The translations under genes and the position numbers were made by a program. Below are positions 26,239 to 35,581 of a DNA stretch of 64,000 nucleotides, in pieces. The stretch is from Anaerolineaceae bacterium oral taxon 439 (GTDB taxonomy: Bacteria > Chloroflexota > Anaerolineae > Anaerolineales > Anaerolineaceae). The DNA is taken from assembly GCA_001717545.1 (NCBI GenBank), contig CP017039.1:62001-126000 (forward strand). The letters run 5' to 3'. The notes under the pieces are model-generated. The model did no database searches, was not told where the DNA came from, and worked only from the letters and a program-made list of their open reading frames with translations. Position 1 is the first letter of the stretch, and every line of letters begins with the position of its first letter.

Positions 26239-27660
26239 ATGAGCCTGAAAATCAAATTCGGCACCGACGGATGGCGAGCTCGAATCGCCGACGAATACAC
26301 GTTTGAGAACTGCCGCCGCTGCGCGCAGGGTTTCGCAAATTATCTATTGAATCGCGGTAAAAAAGGCGCGCGCGTTGTCGTCGGCTACGATAAACGGTTC
26401 CATTCCGAAAATTTCGCGGCGCTCTGCGCGGAGGTTCTCGCCGGGAACGGATTTAAAGTTTTCCTGACCGACGGGCCGACCCCAACCCCGGTCATTTCGT
26501 TCGCCGTCGGCGACAGCAAAGCCGCGGGCGCGATCAATATCACCGCCTCGCATAACCCGGCCGTCGACAACGGTTTCAAAGTCCGCGACGAAACCGGCGG
26601 CGCGATCGACCCCGCCGGATTGCTCGAAATCGAAGCTGCGATCCCTGACGACGTCGGCGACGTCGTTTCGATCCCGCTCGGCGAGGGACTGAAAAACGGC
26701 TCGATTGAATATTTCGACGCCTCGATCAACTACATCGAACACCTGAAAGACCTGATCGACCTGGAGCCGATCCGTAACGCCGGGCTGAAAATTGTAGTCG
26801 ACTCGATGTGGGGGAACGGCGGCGGATGGTTCACGCGTCTCCTCGGCGGCGGGAAGACTGAAATTATCGAAATTCATGATACGCGCAACCCGCTTTTTCC
26901 TGAAATGACCCGACCGGAGCCGATCCCGCCGAACGTGAACGTCGGGCTGAAACGCACGGTCAAGGAAGGGGCCGACGTCTGCCTGATCATGGACGGCGAC
27001 GCGGACCGCTGCGGAATGGGGACCGAAAAGGGCGAATTCCTGAACCAGCTTCAGGTCATGGCGCTCCTGACACTGTATCTTCTTGAAATCCGAAAAGAAA
27101 CCGGCGCGATCGTCAAGACGCTTTCGACAACGACAATGCTGAATAAGCTGGCTGAAAAATACGGCTGCCCGCTTTACGAAACCGGCGTCGGCTTTAAATA
27201 CGTCGCGCCGAAATTCACGGAAACCAACGCGATCATCGGCGGCGAGGAATCGGGCGGCTATGCCTTCCGCGGGAACGTCCCTGAACGCGACGGGATCCTG
27301 GCGAATCTGTACTTCCTTGACTTCATGGTCAAAACGGGAAAGAAACCGTCCGAGCTTCTCGCCTGGCTCTTCGAAACCGTCGGAGCGCATTATTACAAGC
27401 GAATCGATACCCAATTCAAGGGCAGCAACGCCGACAGGATCGCGGCGATCAAGGCCAATTATCCGAAGACCCTCGGCGGAATCGAGGTCGTCAACGTCAA
27501 TACCACCGACGGCTTCAAGTTCGAGATGAAAGACGGCGGCTGGATGCTGATCCGGTTCTCGGGAACGGAACCGATTATCCGCGTTTACACGGAAACAACC
27601 AAACCCAGCGCAGTGGACGCGATTCTCGCCGACGGGCTGAAAACCGCCGGAATCGAATAG
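26239..27660 (+). CDS. Phosphoglucomutase/phosphomannomutase family protein
   Basis: The protein has 473 residues from the ATG at 26239, with GGAGGG 6 nt upstream; an in-frame TTG at 26200 is not used. All four alpha-D-phosphohexomutase motifs are visible: the phosphoserine loop [14 protein letters not shown], metal loop [10 protein letters not shown], sugar loop [10 protein letters not shown], and phosphate loop [12 protein letters not shown]. It interconverts hexose 1- and 6-phosphates; whether glucose, mannose or glucosamine is preferred cannot be read. A TatD nuclease gene follows after 16 bp. Confidence 0.92.
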   Translation: MSLKIKFGTDGWRARIADEYTFENCRRCAQGFANYLLNRGKKGARVVVGYDKRFHSENFAALCAEVLAGNGFKVFLTDGPTPTPVISFAVGDSKAAGAINITASHNPAVDNGFKVRDETGGAIDPAGLLEIEAAIPDDVGDVVSIPLGEGLKNGSIEYFDASINYIEHLKDLIDLEPIRNAGLKIVVDSMWGNGGGWFTRLLGGGKTEIIEIHDTRNPLFPEMTRPEPIPPNVNVGLKRTVKEGADVCLIMDGDADRCGMGTEKGEFLNQLQVMALLTLYLLEIRKETGAIVKTLSTTTMLNKLAEKYGCPLYETGVGFKYVAPKFTETNAIIGGEESGGYAFRGNVPERDGILANLYFLDFMVKTGKKPSELLAWLFETVGAHYYKRIDTQFKGSNADRIAAIKANYPKTLGGIEVVNVNTTDGFKFEMKDGGWMLIRFSGTEPIIRVYTETTKPSAVDAILADGLKTAGIE

Positions 27661-27676
27661 CCGCTTTAAACCTGCA

Positions 27677-28465
27677 TTGGAACCGAAACGCTTTTGGGTC
27701 GATACCCATTGTCACCTGAACCTCGATGCGTTCGAAGAGGACCTGGATCAGGTTCTCTTCAACGCGCGCCAGGCCGGCGTCGAACGCGTCCTGATTCCCG
27801 GGATCGACCTGGGAACCTCCGAACGGGCGAAAGCCTTAGCCGCGAAAGAAACGGGACTGACGTTCGCCTGCGGGGTGCATCCAAATACCGACGCCGTCGT
27901 CGACGACGAAACGCTGCGCGCGCTGGAAGGGCTGGCGCGGGATCCGCGCTGCGCCGCGGTCGGCGAAATCGGACTGGATAACTATTGGAACGACTGTCCG
28001 TCCGAACGGCAGCGCGAAAACCTCCTGCGCCAGCTCGATTTAGCCGAACGGCTCCAGCTCCCGATTATTCTGCACTGCCGCGATGCGTTCGCGGACCTCT
28101 TTCCGATCGTCCAACAATGGATCCGGCGCGCGCCGGGGAACCGCGGCGTGTTCCATGCGTTCGACGGCAGCGCGGAAGAGGCGCGCCGAATTACCGACGC
28201 CGGCTTTTTCGTCGGCTTAGGCGGCGCGATCACGTTTAAAAACAAGCCCCTCCGCCGTGAAATGGCGCGGACGGTCCCGCTTGAAAAAATCGTTCTTGAA
28301 ACTGACGCGCCCTACCTGACGCCCGCGCCCTATCGCGGGAAGCGCAACCAGCCCGCCTATGTCCCGCTCGTCGGCGCGTTCCTCGCCGAACTCCGCGGCC
28401 TTCCCGTCGAAGACGTCATGACGCGGACGAGCGCGAACGCGTTCGAGTTATTCCGCCTATCTTAG
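27677..28465 (+). CDS. TatD-family metal-dependent hydrolase
   Basis: This 262-residue TIM-barrel protein has VDTHCHLN at residues 8-15 (two metal His), GEIGLDNYW near 96, HCRDAF near 132 and ETDAPYLTP near 213. The family comprises metal-dependent 3'-5' DNases. The first possible start is a TTG at 27677 with no clear ribosome-binding site, so translation may be coupled to the mutase gene 16 bp upstream. Confidence 0.88.
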   Translation: MEPKRFWVDTHCHLNLDAFEEDLDQVLFNARQAGVERVLIPGIDLGTSERAKALAAKETGLTFACGVHPNTDAVVDDETLRALEGLARDPRCAAVGEIGLDNYWNDCPSERQRENLLRQLDLAERLQLPIILHCRDAFADLFPIVQQWIRRAPGNRGVFHAFDGSAEEARRITDAGFFVGLGGAITFKNKPLRREMARTVPLEKIVLETDAPYLTPAPYRGKRNQPAYVPLVGAFLAELRGLPVEDVMTRTSANAFELFRLS

Positions 28466-28589
28466 AGAATTATTAATTTTCTAAAACCGTGCAAATTGTC
28501 GGATAAAATAGAAATCTATCAAATTGCAGCGGTTCTTTACCGCTGAAGCTTGACAGAAGCAGTGGATTCAGAAAGGAAAAAAATAAACA

Positions 28590-28919
28590 ATGAACGAACC
28601 TATTCATGTTACGGATGCGAACTTTGAAAACGCCGTATTGAAATCCTCGCTCCCGGTCGTCGTCGACTTCTGGGCGCCGTGGTGCGGACCCTGCCGGATG
28701 GTTTTGCCGATGATGGAAGAGATCGCGAAAGAATACGCCGATAAAATTATTGTCGCGAAGGTCAATACCGACGAACAGACCGAACGCGCGATGGATTATC
28801 GCGTGACGACGATCCCGACGCTTTTATTCGTCAAAAACGGCGAAGTCAGGCAGCGCCATTCCGGTACGCTGAGCGGCGAAAAGTTGCGCGAGATGGTCGA
28901 CGCGCTGATCGCCGCGTAA
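28590..28919 (+). CDS. trxA: Thioredoxin
   Basis: This 109-residue protein has the redox site WCGPC at residues 31-35 and the cis-Pro loop TIPTLLFVKNGE near 73. It reduces protein disulfides in the cytoplasm. It has no signal peptide. The 124-bp upstream gap is AT-rich and probably contains its promoter. A bidirectional terminator lies downstream. Confidence 0.96.
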   Translation: MNEPIHVTDANFENAVLKSSLPVVVDFWAPWCGPCRMVLPMMEEIAKEYADKIIVAKVNTDEQTERAMDYRVTTIPTLLFVKNGEVRQRHSGTLSGEKLREMVDALIAA

Positions 28920-28977
28920 CGCTTTGGAGCAAAAAAAGCGCTGCTGAACAGGTCGGGGCGCCACCAGCTTCACTCTT

Positions 28978-29037
28978 AAAAAAAGAACCGGCGAGGAGAG
29001 CTTTTCCAGAATCGAGAAAACCGTCTCTTCGCCGGTT
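28978..29037. terminator. Bidirectional terminator between trxA and the FecE-like gene
   Basis: A 14-bp stem (28986-28999 with 29024-29037, one G-U pair) lies between convergent genes. Seven As precede it on the plus strand, giving a T-run for the minus-strand operon. Confidence 0.8.
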
Positions 29038-29047
29038 TCGTTTGTCC

Positions 29048-29875
29048 TCAGCCCCGCTCAGCTTTCAGCCCCGCCTCTTTTTCATCAGATAACGGAACCA
29101 CGACCGCGTACGTCCGCTCGTTCAGCGCGATCTCGCGGACCGCGATCGGGATCGAGAAGAGCCGCGATAAATTTTCGTCGTTCAGCAGCGCGTCGCTCCG
29201 CCCGACCGTCGTCTGGCCGCGATGAATCAGGAGCGTCTGATCCGCCAGACGCAACGCATGTTCCGGATAGTGCGTATTAAACAAAATACTGATCGAGGAT
29301 TCGGACGCCAGCCGTTTCAGGATCCGCAGGATATTCTGTTGATTCTTATAATCCAGGTTCGACTCCGGTTCGTCTAAAATCATGATCGACGGCTCGGCGC
29401 AGAGCGCCCGCGCGATCAGGACCATCTGCAGCTCGCCGCCGGAAATCCGCGTGCAGAGCCGATCGCGGAGATGACCGATTTCGAGCGTCTCCATCGTCTC
29501 CCGCGCCAGCCGAACGTCTCTTTCTCCCGGCTTCGCGAAAACGCCTAAACGCGGCGCGCGTCCCAGCAGGACCATCTGCTCGACGGTATACGCGACCTGC
29601 TGGCTCCGCGCCTGCGGAACGTAGGCCATCAGCCGCCAGATCTCGCGCTCGCCCTTTCGCCGCATCGGCTCGCCGAACAGCAGCGTTTCCCCCTCGCTCC
29701 AGGGGAGCAGGCCCATCAGACAGCGTAAAAACGTCGTCTTCCCGGCTCCGTTCGGGCCAAGCACCGCGCATACCTCACCGCGGCGCAGCGATAAGTTCAC
29801 GTGATGGAACTGGTCTTCCGATCGTTTCGCCCAGCGAAAACGGGCGTCCCGGACCTCCAAAGCAATCTCGCTCAC
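29048..29875 (-). CDS. FecE/BtuD-type ABC transporter ATPase
   Basis: The protein has 275 residues from a GTG at 29873-29875, which overlaps the permease stop (GTGA) and has AAAGGAG eight bases upstream. The frame is open for 850 bp further, but that part is an antiphase shadow of the permease gene. Motifs: Walker A GPNGAGKTT, Q-loop AYVPQAR, signature ISGGELQMVLIARAL, Walker B IMILDEPESNLD. This class energises import of iron chelates, haem, cobalamin or other metal complexes. It is the last gene of the nitrogenase-like operon. Confidence 0.93.
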   Translation of the reverse strand: MSEIALEVRDARFRWAKRSEDQFHHVNLSLRRGEVCAVLGPNGAGKTTFLRCLMGLLPWSEGETLLFGEPMRRKGEREIWRLMAYVPQARSQQVAYTVEQMVLLGRAPRLGVFAKPGERDVRLARETMETLEIGHLRDRLCTRISGGELQMVLIARALCAEPSIMILDEPESNLDYKNQQNILRILKRLASESSISILFNTHYPEHALRLADQTLLIHRGQTTVGRSDALLNDENLSRLFSIPIAVREIALNERTYAVVVPLSDEKEAGLKAERG

Positions 29876-30897
29876 AGCCCTTCTCCTTTCGACGAATGGA
29901 GCAGGAAGATAAACAGCGGAGCGCCCAACGCCGCCGTCAGGATCGACAGCGGAATTTCCGCCGCGTACGCGCTGCGGGCGAAGCTGTCGATCAGGAGAAG
30001 GAAACTCCCGCCGAAGCTGATACTCGCCGGAATAACGTCGCGATGATCGCTCCCGAAGCACATCCGGCAGATATGCGGAATGACCAGCCCTACCCAGCCG
30101 ATCTGCCCCGCCATCGAGACCGCCGCCGCGACCATCATCGTCGCCGCCAGCGAAAAAACCAGCCGCATGCGCTGGACGTTGACCCCCAGCGTCTGCGCCT
30201 CGTCGTCGCTCAGCGCCATAACGTTCAGCCGCCAGCGCAGCGCGAAAATAATCGCCATGCCGGCGACGATCAGCGGCAGGCCGTAAACGAGCGTCCCATA
30301 CCGCGCCGACGCCAGGCTCCCCATCAGCCAGAACGTAATCGCGGGAAGCATGGCCTCCGTCTCGGCGACCGTCATGATCAGCGAGATTCCCGCCTGAAAA
30401 AGCGCCGCAACGACCATTCCCGACAGGACGATCATGATCGTCGTCACCCGTCCGCGGATCCGGCTCACAAAGTACGTCAGGCTGACCGCGATAAACCCGA
30501 AAGCCATGGCCGACAGCTGCACGACGATCATATTCTGCCGCATGTACAGCGCCAACGCCGCGCCGAAACCCGCCCCCGCCGCCACCGCCAGCGTATCGGG
30601 CGAGGCGAGCGGATTCGAAAAAACGCTCTGGAAACAGGCGCCGGAGACCGACAGCGCCGCCCCGCAGGCCAGCGCCAGAATAATCCGCGGCAGCCGCAGG
30701 CTGATCAGAACGCTGAACATCCGCTGGTCCCATTGCCCATCCCGAATACCGGCAATAAAAAAGTTAAAAATAGCGGCTACGCTGATCTGTAGCCGCCCCA
30801 AACCCCAACAAAAGATTGCCAGAACCAACGGCAGGAAGATCAGGAACAAATTCCGCGCCCTGCGGCTCCTGCCCTGGATCGTCGTTCCCGCCGGCAT
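29872..30897 (-). CDS. FecCD/BtuC-type ABC transporter permease
   Basis: This 341-residue protein has about nine to ten membrane helices and typical FecCD segments: SLRLPRIILALACGAALSVSGACFQ near residue 66, SPDTLAVAAGAGFGAAL, and GWVGLVIPHICRM. It forms the channel for the metal-complex importer with the adjacent ATPase and binding lipoprotein. The start ATG at 30897 is 8 bp after the binding-protein stop. Confidence 0.94.
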   Translation of the reverse strand: MPAGTTIQGRSRRARNLFLIFLPLVLAIFCWGLGRLQISVAAIFNFFIAGIRDGQWDQRMFSVLISLRLPRIILALACGAALSVSGACFQSVFSNPLASPDTLAVAAGAGFGAALALYMRQNMIVVQLSAMAFGFIAVSLTYFVSRIRGRVTTIMIVLSGMVVAALFQAGISLIMTVAETEAMLPAITFWLMGSLASARYGTLVYGLPLIVAGMAIIFALRWRLNVMALSDDEAQTLGVNVQRMRLVFSLAATMMVAAAVSMAGQIGWVGLVIPHICRMCFGSDHRDVIPASISFGGSFLLLIDSFARSAYAAEIPLSILTAALGAPLFIFLLHSSKGEGL

Positions 30898-30905
30898 TAT
30901 TGACC

Positions 30906-32012
30906 TTACATGCCGGCAGTCGGATTCAGAATTTCATGAATATCCTCGTCCGTCAGCTCATAATGAAAGAGATTCTGATAGTAATTACGAATCTCCTCTT
31001 CCATGTCGATATCCTCGAACAGGTCCGGATGCATCGTCTTCGCCATGAACAGCAGGTTCAGCGGCGCGTCGCTCGACGGCGGGAACCACGTATACGTCCC
31101 GCGCGGAATCTTATAAACGCGCCCGTTCTGAACCGCGGTAATCCCGGACCAGTCGTCCCCTTCCTTCGCCTGACTGTTCAAAATCTGGTCGACCGTGTAA
31201 GCGCTGAAGTTGTTGAGGTATAAGACCTCCGGATTCCATTCGTAAACCTGCTCCATGTTAACCGGGCCGACAAACGCGCCGACCTCGTAACCGAGATTCT
31301 TCCCGCCTGCCGTCGTAATCCAGTAGTTCGCAAAGCTCGTCCCGCCAGCGACCAGGACGTTTTCGTTGTAATTCACGAGGATCAGCGCGTTCGGCTTCTC
31401 ATCGTCTTTCAAGTCGCCCACGCGGCTCCGAACCGTCTCCAACGCCTTTTCGCCGTATTCCTTAATTCCGGGAGCCTGATCCTCCTTATCGAGAACCTCG
31501 GCCAGGAGATCGACCCAGGCGTTGAACGTATCGATCGTGCTGTAATCCTCGAAAAGCGTCGTGCTGAACCCGACCGCCGGTATCCCCGCGTTCTTCAATA
31601 CTTCGTAATTTTCTTTAACGTCGGCGTTGTAAAAATAAACCTGCGGATCCAGCTTCAGCAGCTCTTCAACGTTGATATCGTCGGTCCCGGACGTTGAGAA
31701 CGACGACGAAATATCCGCCATGCCGGGGAAAATTTTGTTCATAATCGAACGCTCGATACTGTAACGCGAATCTTCGTGGATCCCGACTAGCCCGTCGATC
31801 GACCCGGTGAACATCGGGTAAACCGCCGCCAACGGCGTCAGGCTCCCGATCACGATTCGATCGAGCTTCGCCGGAAGAACGACCGTATTGCCCGCGTGAT
31901 CAACAATCGTCCGCGTTTCGCTTTCCTGCGCATCGGCGTTCCCGGCGGAACATCCGGCCGCTAAAACGGCGATCATCATCGCCACAACCATCCATGAGAA
32001 TAATCTCTTCAT
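30906..32012 (-). CDS. FecB/BtuF-type substrate-binding lipoprotein
   Basis: The protein has 368 residues. The lipobox ends at Cys21 (AAGC). The mature part shows the Peripl_BP_2 fold: TIVDHAGNTVVLPAKLDRIVIG, VEELLKLDPQVYFY, the mid-protein helix, and WNPEVLYLNNF. It captures a chelated metal, tetrapyrrole or similar ligand outside the membrane. It lies 51 bp downstream of a nitrogenase-like gene in one operon, which suggests its ligand is a substrate or cofactor source for that reductase. The ligand itself cannot be read from sequence. Confidence 0.92.
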   Translation of the reverse strand: MKRLFSWMVVAMMIAVLAAGCSAGNADAQESETRTIVDHAGNTVVLPAKLDRIVIGSLTPLAAVYPMFTGSIDGLVGIHEDSRYSIERSIMNKIFPGMADISSSFSTSGTDDINVEELLKLDPQVYFYNADVKENYEVLKNAGIPAVGFSTTLFEDYSTIDTFNAWVDLLAEVLDKEDQAPGIKEYGEKALETVRSRVGDLKDDEKPNALILVNYNENVLVAGGTSFANYWITTAGGKNLGYEVGAFVGPVNMEQVYEWNPEVLYLNNFSAYTVDQILNSQAKEGDDWSGITAVQNGRVYKIPRGTYTWFPPSSDAPLNLLFMAKTMHPDLFEDIDMEEEIRNYYQNLFHYELTDEDIHEILNPTAGM

Positions 32013-32063
32013 AGCTTAAAAACCTCTCTTTTTCTTCCGGAACGCAATTCCGATCCGGTAAGT

Positions 32064-33290
32064 TTAATCAGATAACCCGGGAATTCGACCGGACGAAAAC
32101 ATCCGCCGAAGTTCCTCGAGGAATTGCCCTGCCTGATCGCGGACCGACCGCTCGTCCGCGCCGTAGAGATGCGAGGATAATGAAAACTGCGGCCATGCGA
32201 TAAACTCCGCGTCCGGGCTGCTGAACCGTTTCAGCAGCGGGTCCGCGATAATGAACGCCGCGTCCGACGCCGCGAAACGCGCCCGGAGAGCCTCCTCCGA
32301 TTCGACATGATCCACGCGCCCGTGCGAACTGAAGCCCAGGTCTTCCTGAAGAACGACCGTGTCCACCGTCCATCCGTCCGCGGCTTCGTTCAAGAGATCG
32401 GCGATACTCGCGGCTAAATACGGTTCGGCGACAATCAGCGCCTTCCGTCCGGTTTCCGCCGCTCCCGTTTCGCGCGCCTTCTCCGGCGCCTGGCTCTCGT
32501 CAGCTCCGCCGTCCGCCAGCAATCGCCGGATCATCCGGTCCCGGCTCGCATCCGTCAGCGGCAATCCGCGCAGCACGCGCACAGACGGATCATATCGGCG
32601 GACCAGCTCCGCCGCCCCCTCGCCGGCTTCGGAGAAAACCCAGATCCAGTCCGTCCGCCGCAGCCGCTCCAGCTCCGACAGTCCGCACCCGATCGTCACG
32701 GAACAGATCGATTCAACGCCTGCCTGATTCAGCCCGCGCCGAATCCAATCCACATACGACCGGTCCATCCCATCGATCGCGGAAAGCCCGAACAGGCTGA
32801 CCGTCGCGCCACGGTTCCCGTCCGGCTCCGTTTTCGGTCCGGTCCGCAGGAAGCGCCTGACCAGCGCCTCAAGACAGCGCGCGTACCCCTGGTTATACAG
32901 GTGCGCACCGTTCGTCGCCAGCCCGATCGTCGGGATTTTCGTCAGCGATTCAACCTCCGTCGCGATCCCCTCAAAATCCGTACCGATCACCGCAGGAACC
33001 GGACTCCCGCAGATCAGGATGACTTTCGGACGGATCGCGTCCAGGCAGTCTTCAATTCCACGGATCAGCCGGTCGTCCCGCCCCAGAACGGCGTCCAGCT
33101 CACGCAAATTGGAGCAGAAGACCGGAGCGGGACGATCGTACCAGCGCGGCTCGTCATAGCCCGTGTAATTTCCGGTACAGCCCGCCGCGTCATGAATAAT
33201 AATCAACGGATCCAGCTCATATAAACAGGAGCACGCGCCCGAATAATCCGGCGAGATCGGCGGTAAAAACCGCGTCCAGGATTTTCTCAT
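32064..33290 (-). CDS. Nitrogenase component 1-like oxidoreductase subunit (A)
   Basis: This 408-residue protein is shorter than NifD/NifK (~480-520). Cys positions match the cluster ligands of the family: Cys20 or Cys22, Cys38 in IHDAAGCTG, and Cys94 in ILICGSPVPAVIGTD. The segment FCSNLRELDAVLGRDDRL corresponds to the NifK-type STDLxExdvVfG region. I see no equivalent of the FeMo-cofactor Cys275 context of NifD. It should form a reductase with the next protein and accept electrons from the NifH-like protein. Start overlaps the previous gene by four bases. Confidence 0.85.
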   Translation of the reverse strand: MRKSWTRFLPPISPDYSGACSCLYELDPLIIIHDAAGCTGNYTGYDEPRWYDRPAPVFCSNLRELDAVLGRDDRLIRGIEDCLDAIRPKVILICGSPVPAVIGTDFEGIATEVESLTKIPTIGLATNGAHLYNQGYARCLEALVRRFLRTGPKTEPDGNRGATVSLFGLSAIDGMDRSYVDWIRRGLNQAGVESICSVTIGCGLSELERLRRTDWIWVFSEAGEGAAELVRRYDPSVRVLRGLPLTDASRDRMIRRLLADGGADESQAPEKARETGAAETGRKALIVAEPYLAASIADLLNEAADGWTVDTVVLQEDLGFSSHGRVDHVESEEALRARFAASDAAFIIADPLLKRFSSPDAEFIAWPQFSLSSHLYGADERSVRDQAGQFLEELRRMFSSGRIPGLSD

Positions 33291-34576
33291 ACGGTATACC
33301 CGCTCTCCTTAACCGCGCGTTCCAGATCGATCGTTTCTTCCGCGGCATGACGCAAGTCGCGCAGCAGCTGCAGCATGGCGTCGTAGCCATAGCCGAACTC
33401 ATCGGCGCAGTATGGAACGACATGCGCCGCGCCGGTCAGATAAGCGGCCTCAAATCCGACCGCAACGGCGTTCAGAACCGTTTCCCGTTCCTTAACGCGG
33501 GCGGGAGCCGACGGGTCGAGAATTTCGATTCCGGGATTCGCCGAGATCAATCGTTCGCGGCTCTGATCCTCGGTTTTCAGCCATTCGGAAGCGTAAACCT
33601 GACGGACCGGGAGCCCGCGCCCCGTTAGAAACAGGGCCATCGAGAATGGCCGATACGTCGCGGCATAATCGATAACGATCGAATAACCGTCGAGCGCCTC
33701 CGCAGACCGCCGCGCCTCGGCTTCAACCTCGGCGCGAAGCGGGCGGAAATCCGGCGGATCGATTTTCAGCGCCGCCGCGATCGCCGAAAAATTCGCTTCG
33801 ATTTCCGAGTCAAGATACGAATAAGGGCAGTACACAAACGGAATCCCCAACCGCGAACGCATCTCCTCCGCAGCGCGGATACCCAACGGCTGGACGACGA
33901 CGTTCAACGCCGCGCGCGCCATCGACTGGAAGCCTTCAAACGTCTCGAAATCGCTGATATGCTGAACCGTGAAACCAGCCGCGGAAAGCCATCGGCAAAT
34001 CAGGTTCGCCCTCGGGATCGCGATATTATTCGCGATAAAGTTGACCCGCCCGCGAATCGTCCCCGAGTCATCCGGAAGCGGACGGGCCGCCGGAACGCGA
34101 AGCAGCGAAAACAGGTCGCTCAGAATCGCGACCGGCGGAGGAAGCGGCGAATCGGCTCGAATCGGGTTCATATGGCTGACCGCGAAAATCAGGTCCGGAA
34201 AACGAGCGGATAACGCATCGATCATCGCGGCATGATCCGTTCCCAGCAGGTCATCCATGCAGGTAAAGAACATGCGGATAACCTTCGCCTGAACCGGCAG
34301 CTGCGGAATTGCGGCCGAGATTTCTTCAATGACCGTGGACTCGTAGGCTCCCGTCGCCAGGTTCGCATCGTTCAACGCGATAAAGCTCAGCCGGTCCTCC
34401 ACGCCTAACTCGATCGACGACAGGATAATATGACGCATGCAGGCGGGCATCCCGATAAAAAACAGGTAAGACTCGGGCAGCAGCAACGCACGCCGGACAA
34501 CGCTCCATCCGCCGCGCGCCGGCGTCATGTACGTCAGGCAAGCCGGCATCGCCGTCACAGCCAGTTCATTCCGCAT
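33287..34576 (-). CDS. Nitrogenase component 1-like oxidoreductase subunit (B)
   Basis: This 429-residue protein keeps three candidate cluster ligands: Cys13 in [14 protein letters not shown], Cys46 in [12 protein letters not shown], and Cys106 in [12 protein letters not shown], which aligns with the TCxxxxIGDD motif. The C-terminal part ([17 protein letters not shown]) resembles the Gly-Tyr-rich end of NifK-like domains. The pair could hold a 4Fe-4S or P-like cluster at the interface, as in the dark-operative protochlorophyllide reductase family. The substrate is unknown. It overlaps the NifH-like gene by 11 bp and its partner gene by 4 bp. Confidence 0.82.
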   Translation of the reverse strand: MRNELAVTAMPACLTYMTPARGGWSVVRRALLLPESYLFFIGMPACMRHIILSSIELGVEDRLSFIALNDANLATGAYESTVIEEISAAIPQLPVQAKVIRMFFTCMDDLLGTDHAAMIDALSARFPDLIFAVSHMNPIRADSPLPPPVAILSDLFSLLRVPAARPLPDDSGTIRGRVNFIANNIAIPRANLICRWLSAAGFTVQHISDFETFEGFQSMARAALNVVVQPLGIRAAEEMRSRLGIPFVYCPYSYLDSEIEANFSAIAAALKIDPPDFRPLRAEVEAEARRSAEALDGYSIVIDYAATYRPFSMALFLTGRGLPVRQVYASEWLKTEDQSRERLISANPGIEILDPSAPARVKERETVLNAVAVGFEAAYLTGAAHVVPYCADEFGYGYDAMLQLLRDLRHAAEETIDLERAVKESGYTV

Positions 34577-35327
34577 CTGTTGCCTGTTTCACGATTCTTT
34601 CAGCCAACGTCAGATAGGCTCCCGCGATGGGCGACGACGGAAAAGCCTCGACGACGGTCATATTCATCGCCTCCGCCTCCTGGACGGTTCCGGAGCGCTC
34701 GATACTCGCGATCACGGAAACGCCGAATTCCTCAGCTAATTCCTGAACCCGCGCTTCTTCGCCGGCGACGTTTCGCCGGTTCAGGATTATTCCGCCCAAC
34801 CGGGCGTAGGAGCGGCGTTTGAACTGCTCAACCGCGGTTCCGATATTCGCCGCGGCGTACAGCGCCATCTTTTCACCCGAGGTTACGATATAGACGTCCC
34901 TGGCGTATCCGTTTCGAATCGGCATGGCGAACCCGCCGCAGACGACATCTCCCAAAACGTCATACAAAACGATATCCGGCTTCAGCTCGTCTTTATAGTT
35001 CAATTCTTCCAATTTCTCAAACGCGCTGATAATTCCGCGCCCGGCGCATCCGATCCCCGGCGTCGGACCGCCGGCTTCTACGCAGAAAACGCCGCTCGGG
35101 CTCTCGTGAACCAGGTCCGAAAGCTGAATCCGCCGATCGGACAGCTGCATCAGGTCCAGAACAGTATCGATTTTCACCCCGCGCATCAAGCCCGAACAGG
35201 AATCCGCCTTAGGGTCGCATCCAACCTGAAGCACGCGCAGCCCCATCCGCCGCCAGGAAACCGACAGGTTCGCGCTGCAGGTCGATTTCCCGATGCCGCC
35301 TTTACCATAAATTGCAATCGATCGCAT
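34566..35327 (-). CDS. NifH-like ATP-dependent Fe protein
   Basis: The protein has 253 residues. P-loop KGGIGKST at residues 9-16, switch I region GCDPKADSC at 36-44, and the two 4Fe-4S ligands Cys94 (GIGCAGRGI) and Cys130 ([15 protein letters not shown]) are all in place. It should form a homodimer bridged by a 4Fe-4S cluster and deliver electrons to the component-1-like pair with ATP hydrolysis. It is closest in kind to BchL/CfbC/MarH-type and NifH proteins; placing it needs a tree. First gene of the six-gene operon. Confidence 0.93.
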   Translation of the reverse strand: MRSIAIYGKGGIGKSTCSANLSVSWRRMGLRVLQVGCDPKADSCSGLMRGVKIDTVLDLMQLSDRRIQLSDLVHESPSGVFCVEAGGPTPGIGCAGRGIISAFEKLEELNYKDELKPDIVLYDVLGDVVCGGFAMPIRNGYARDVYIVTSGEKMALYAAANIGTAVEQFKRRSYARLGGIILNRRNVAGEEARVQELAEEFGVSVIASIERSGTVQEAEAMNMTVVEAFPSSPIAGAYLTLAERIVKQATDAE

Positions 35328-35351
35328 TCATCCGCCCTAAGCCTTATTTCG

Positions 35352-35419
35352 GTTAGCCAGCTTTAATTAGCTGTTTCTAACTCGGGGATGAGTTTATCAA
35401 CGAGAGATTTGTTTGTCAA
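35352..35419 (-). promoter_or_regulatory. Promoter and palindromic operator/leader of the nitrogenase-like operon
   Basis: On the minus strand TTGACA (35414-35419) and TAAACT (35391-35396) are spaced by 17 bp. Just downstream, near the expected start site, is a two-part inverted repeat: outer arms GTTAG/CTAAC (35352-35356 and 35377-35381) and inner arms CAGCT/AGCTG. It could be a repressor operator or a short 5'-UTR hairpin. The ATG follows at 35327. Confidence 0.65.
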
Positions 35420-35518
35420 GGCCAAATCTTAAAACAGATCAAAAGCCATATTCCGCTTTTTCAAGACATATACTAAAATAAAATTTGAACAAAGGTTTGG
35501 AACGGAACGATCCCCCTG

Positions 35519-35549
35519 AAAAAAATCCCCGACCGGTTTTCGATCGGGG
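35519..35549 (-). terminator. Rho-independent terminator of murA
   Basis: A 9-bp stem with one mismatch (35541-35549 with 35527-35535) and a 5-nt loop is followed on the minus strand by seven Ts. It lies 33 bp after the murA stop. Confidence 0.8.
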
Positions 35550-35581
35550 AGCTGCGCTTCGGAAGGCCTTCCCGGGCTGGA

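Noticed and set aside
29876-30733. Open frame extending the FecE-like ATPase far upstream (561 residues in all)
   Set aside because: The extra part is antiphase to the well-supported FecCD permease on the same strand. The GTG at 29875 with a strong ribosome-binding site explains the ATPase alone.
32064-35327. True nitrogenase (NifHDK)
   Set aside because: Component-1-like proteins are too short and lack recognisable FeMo-cofactor ligands, and no nifB, nifE or nifN is present.
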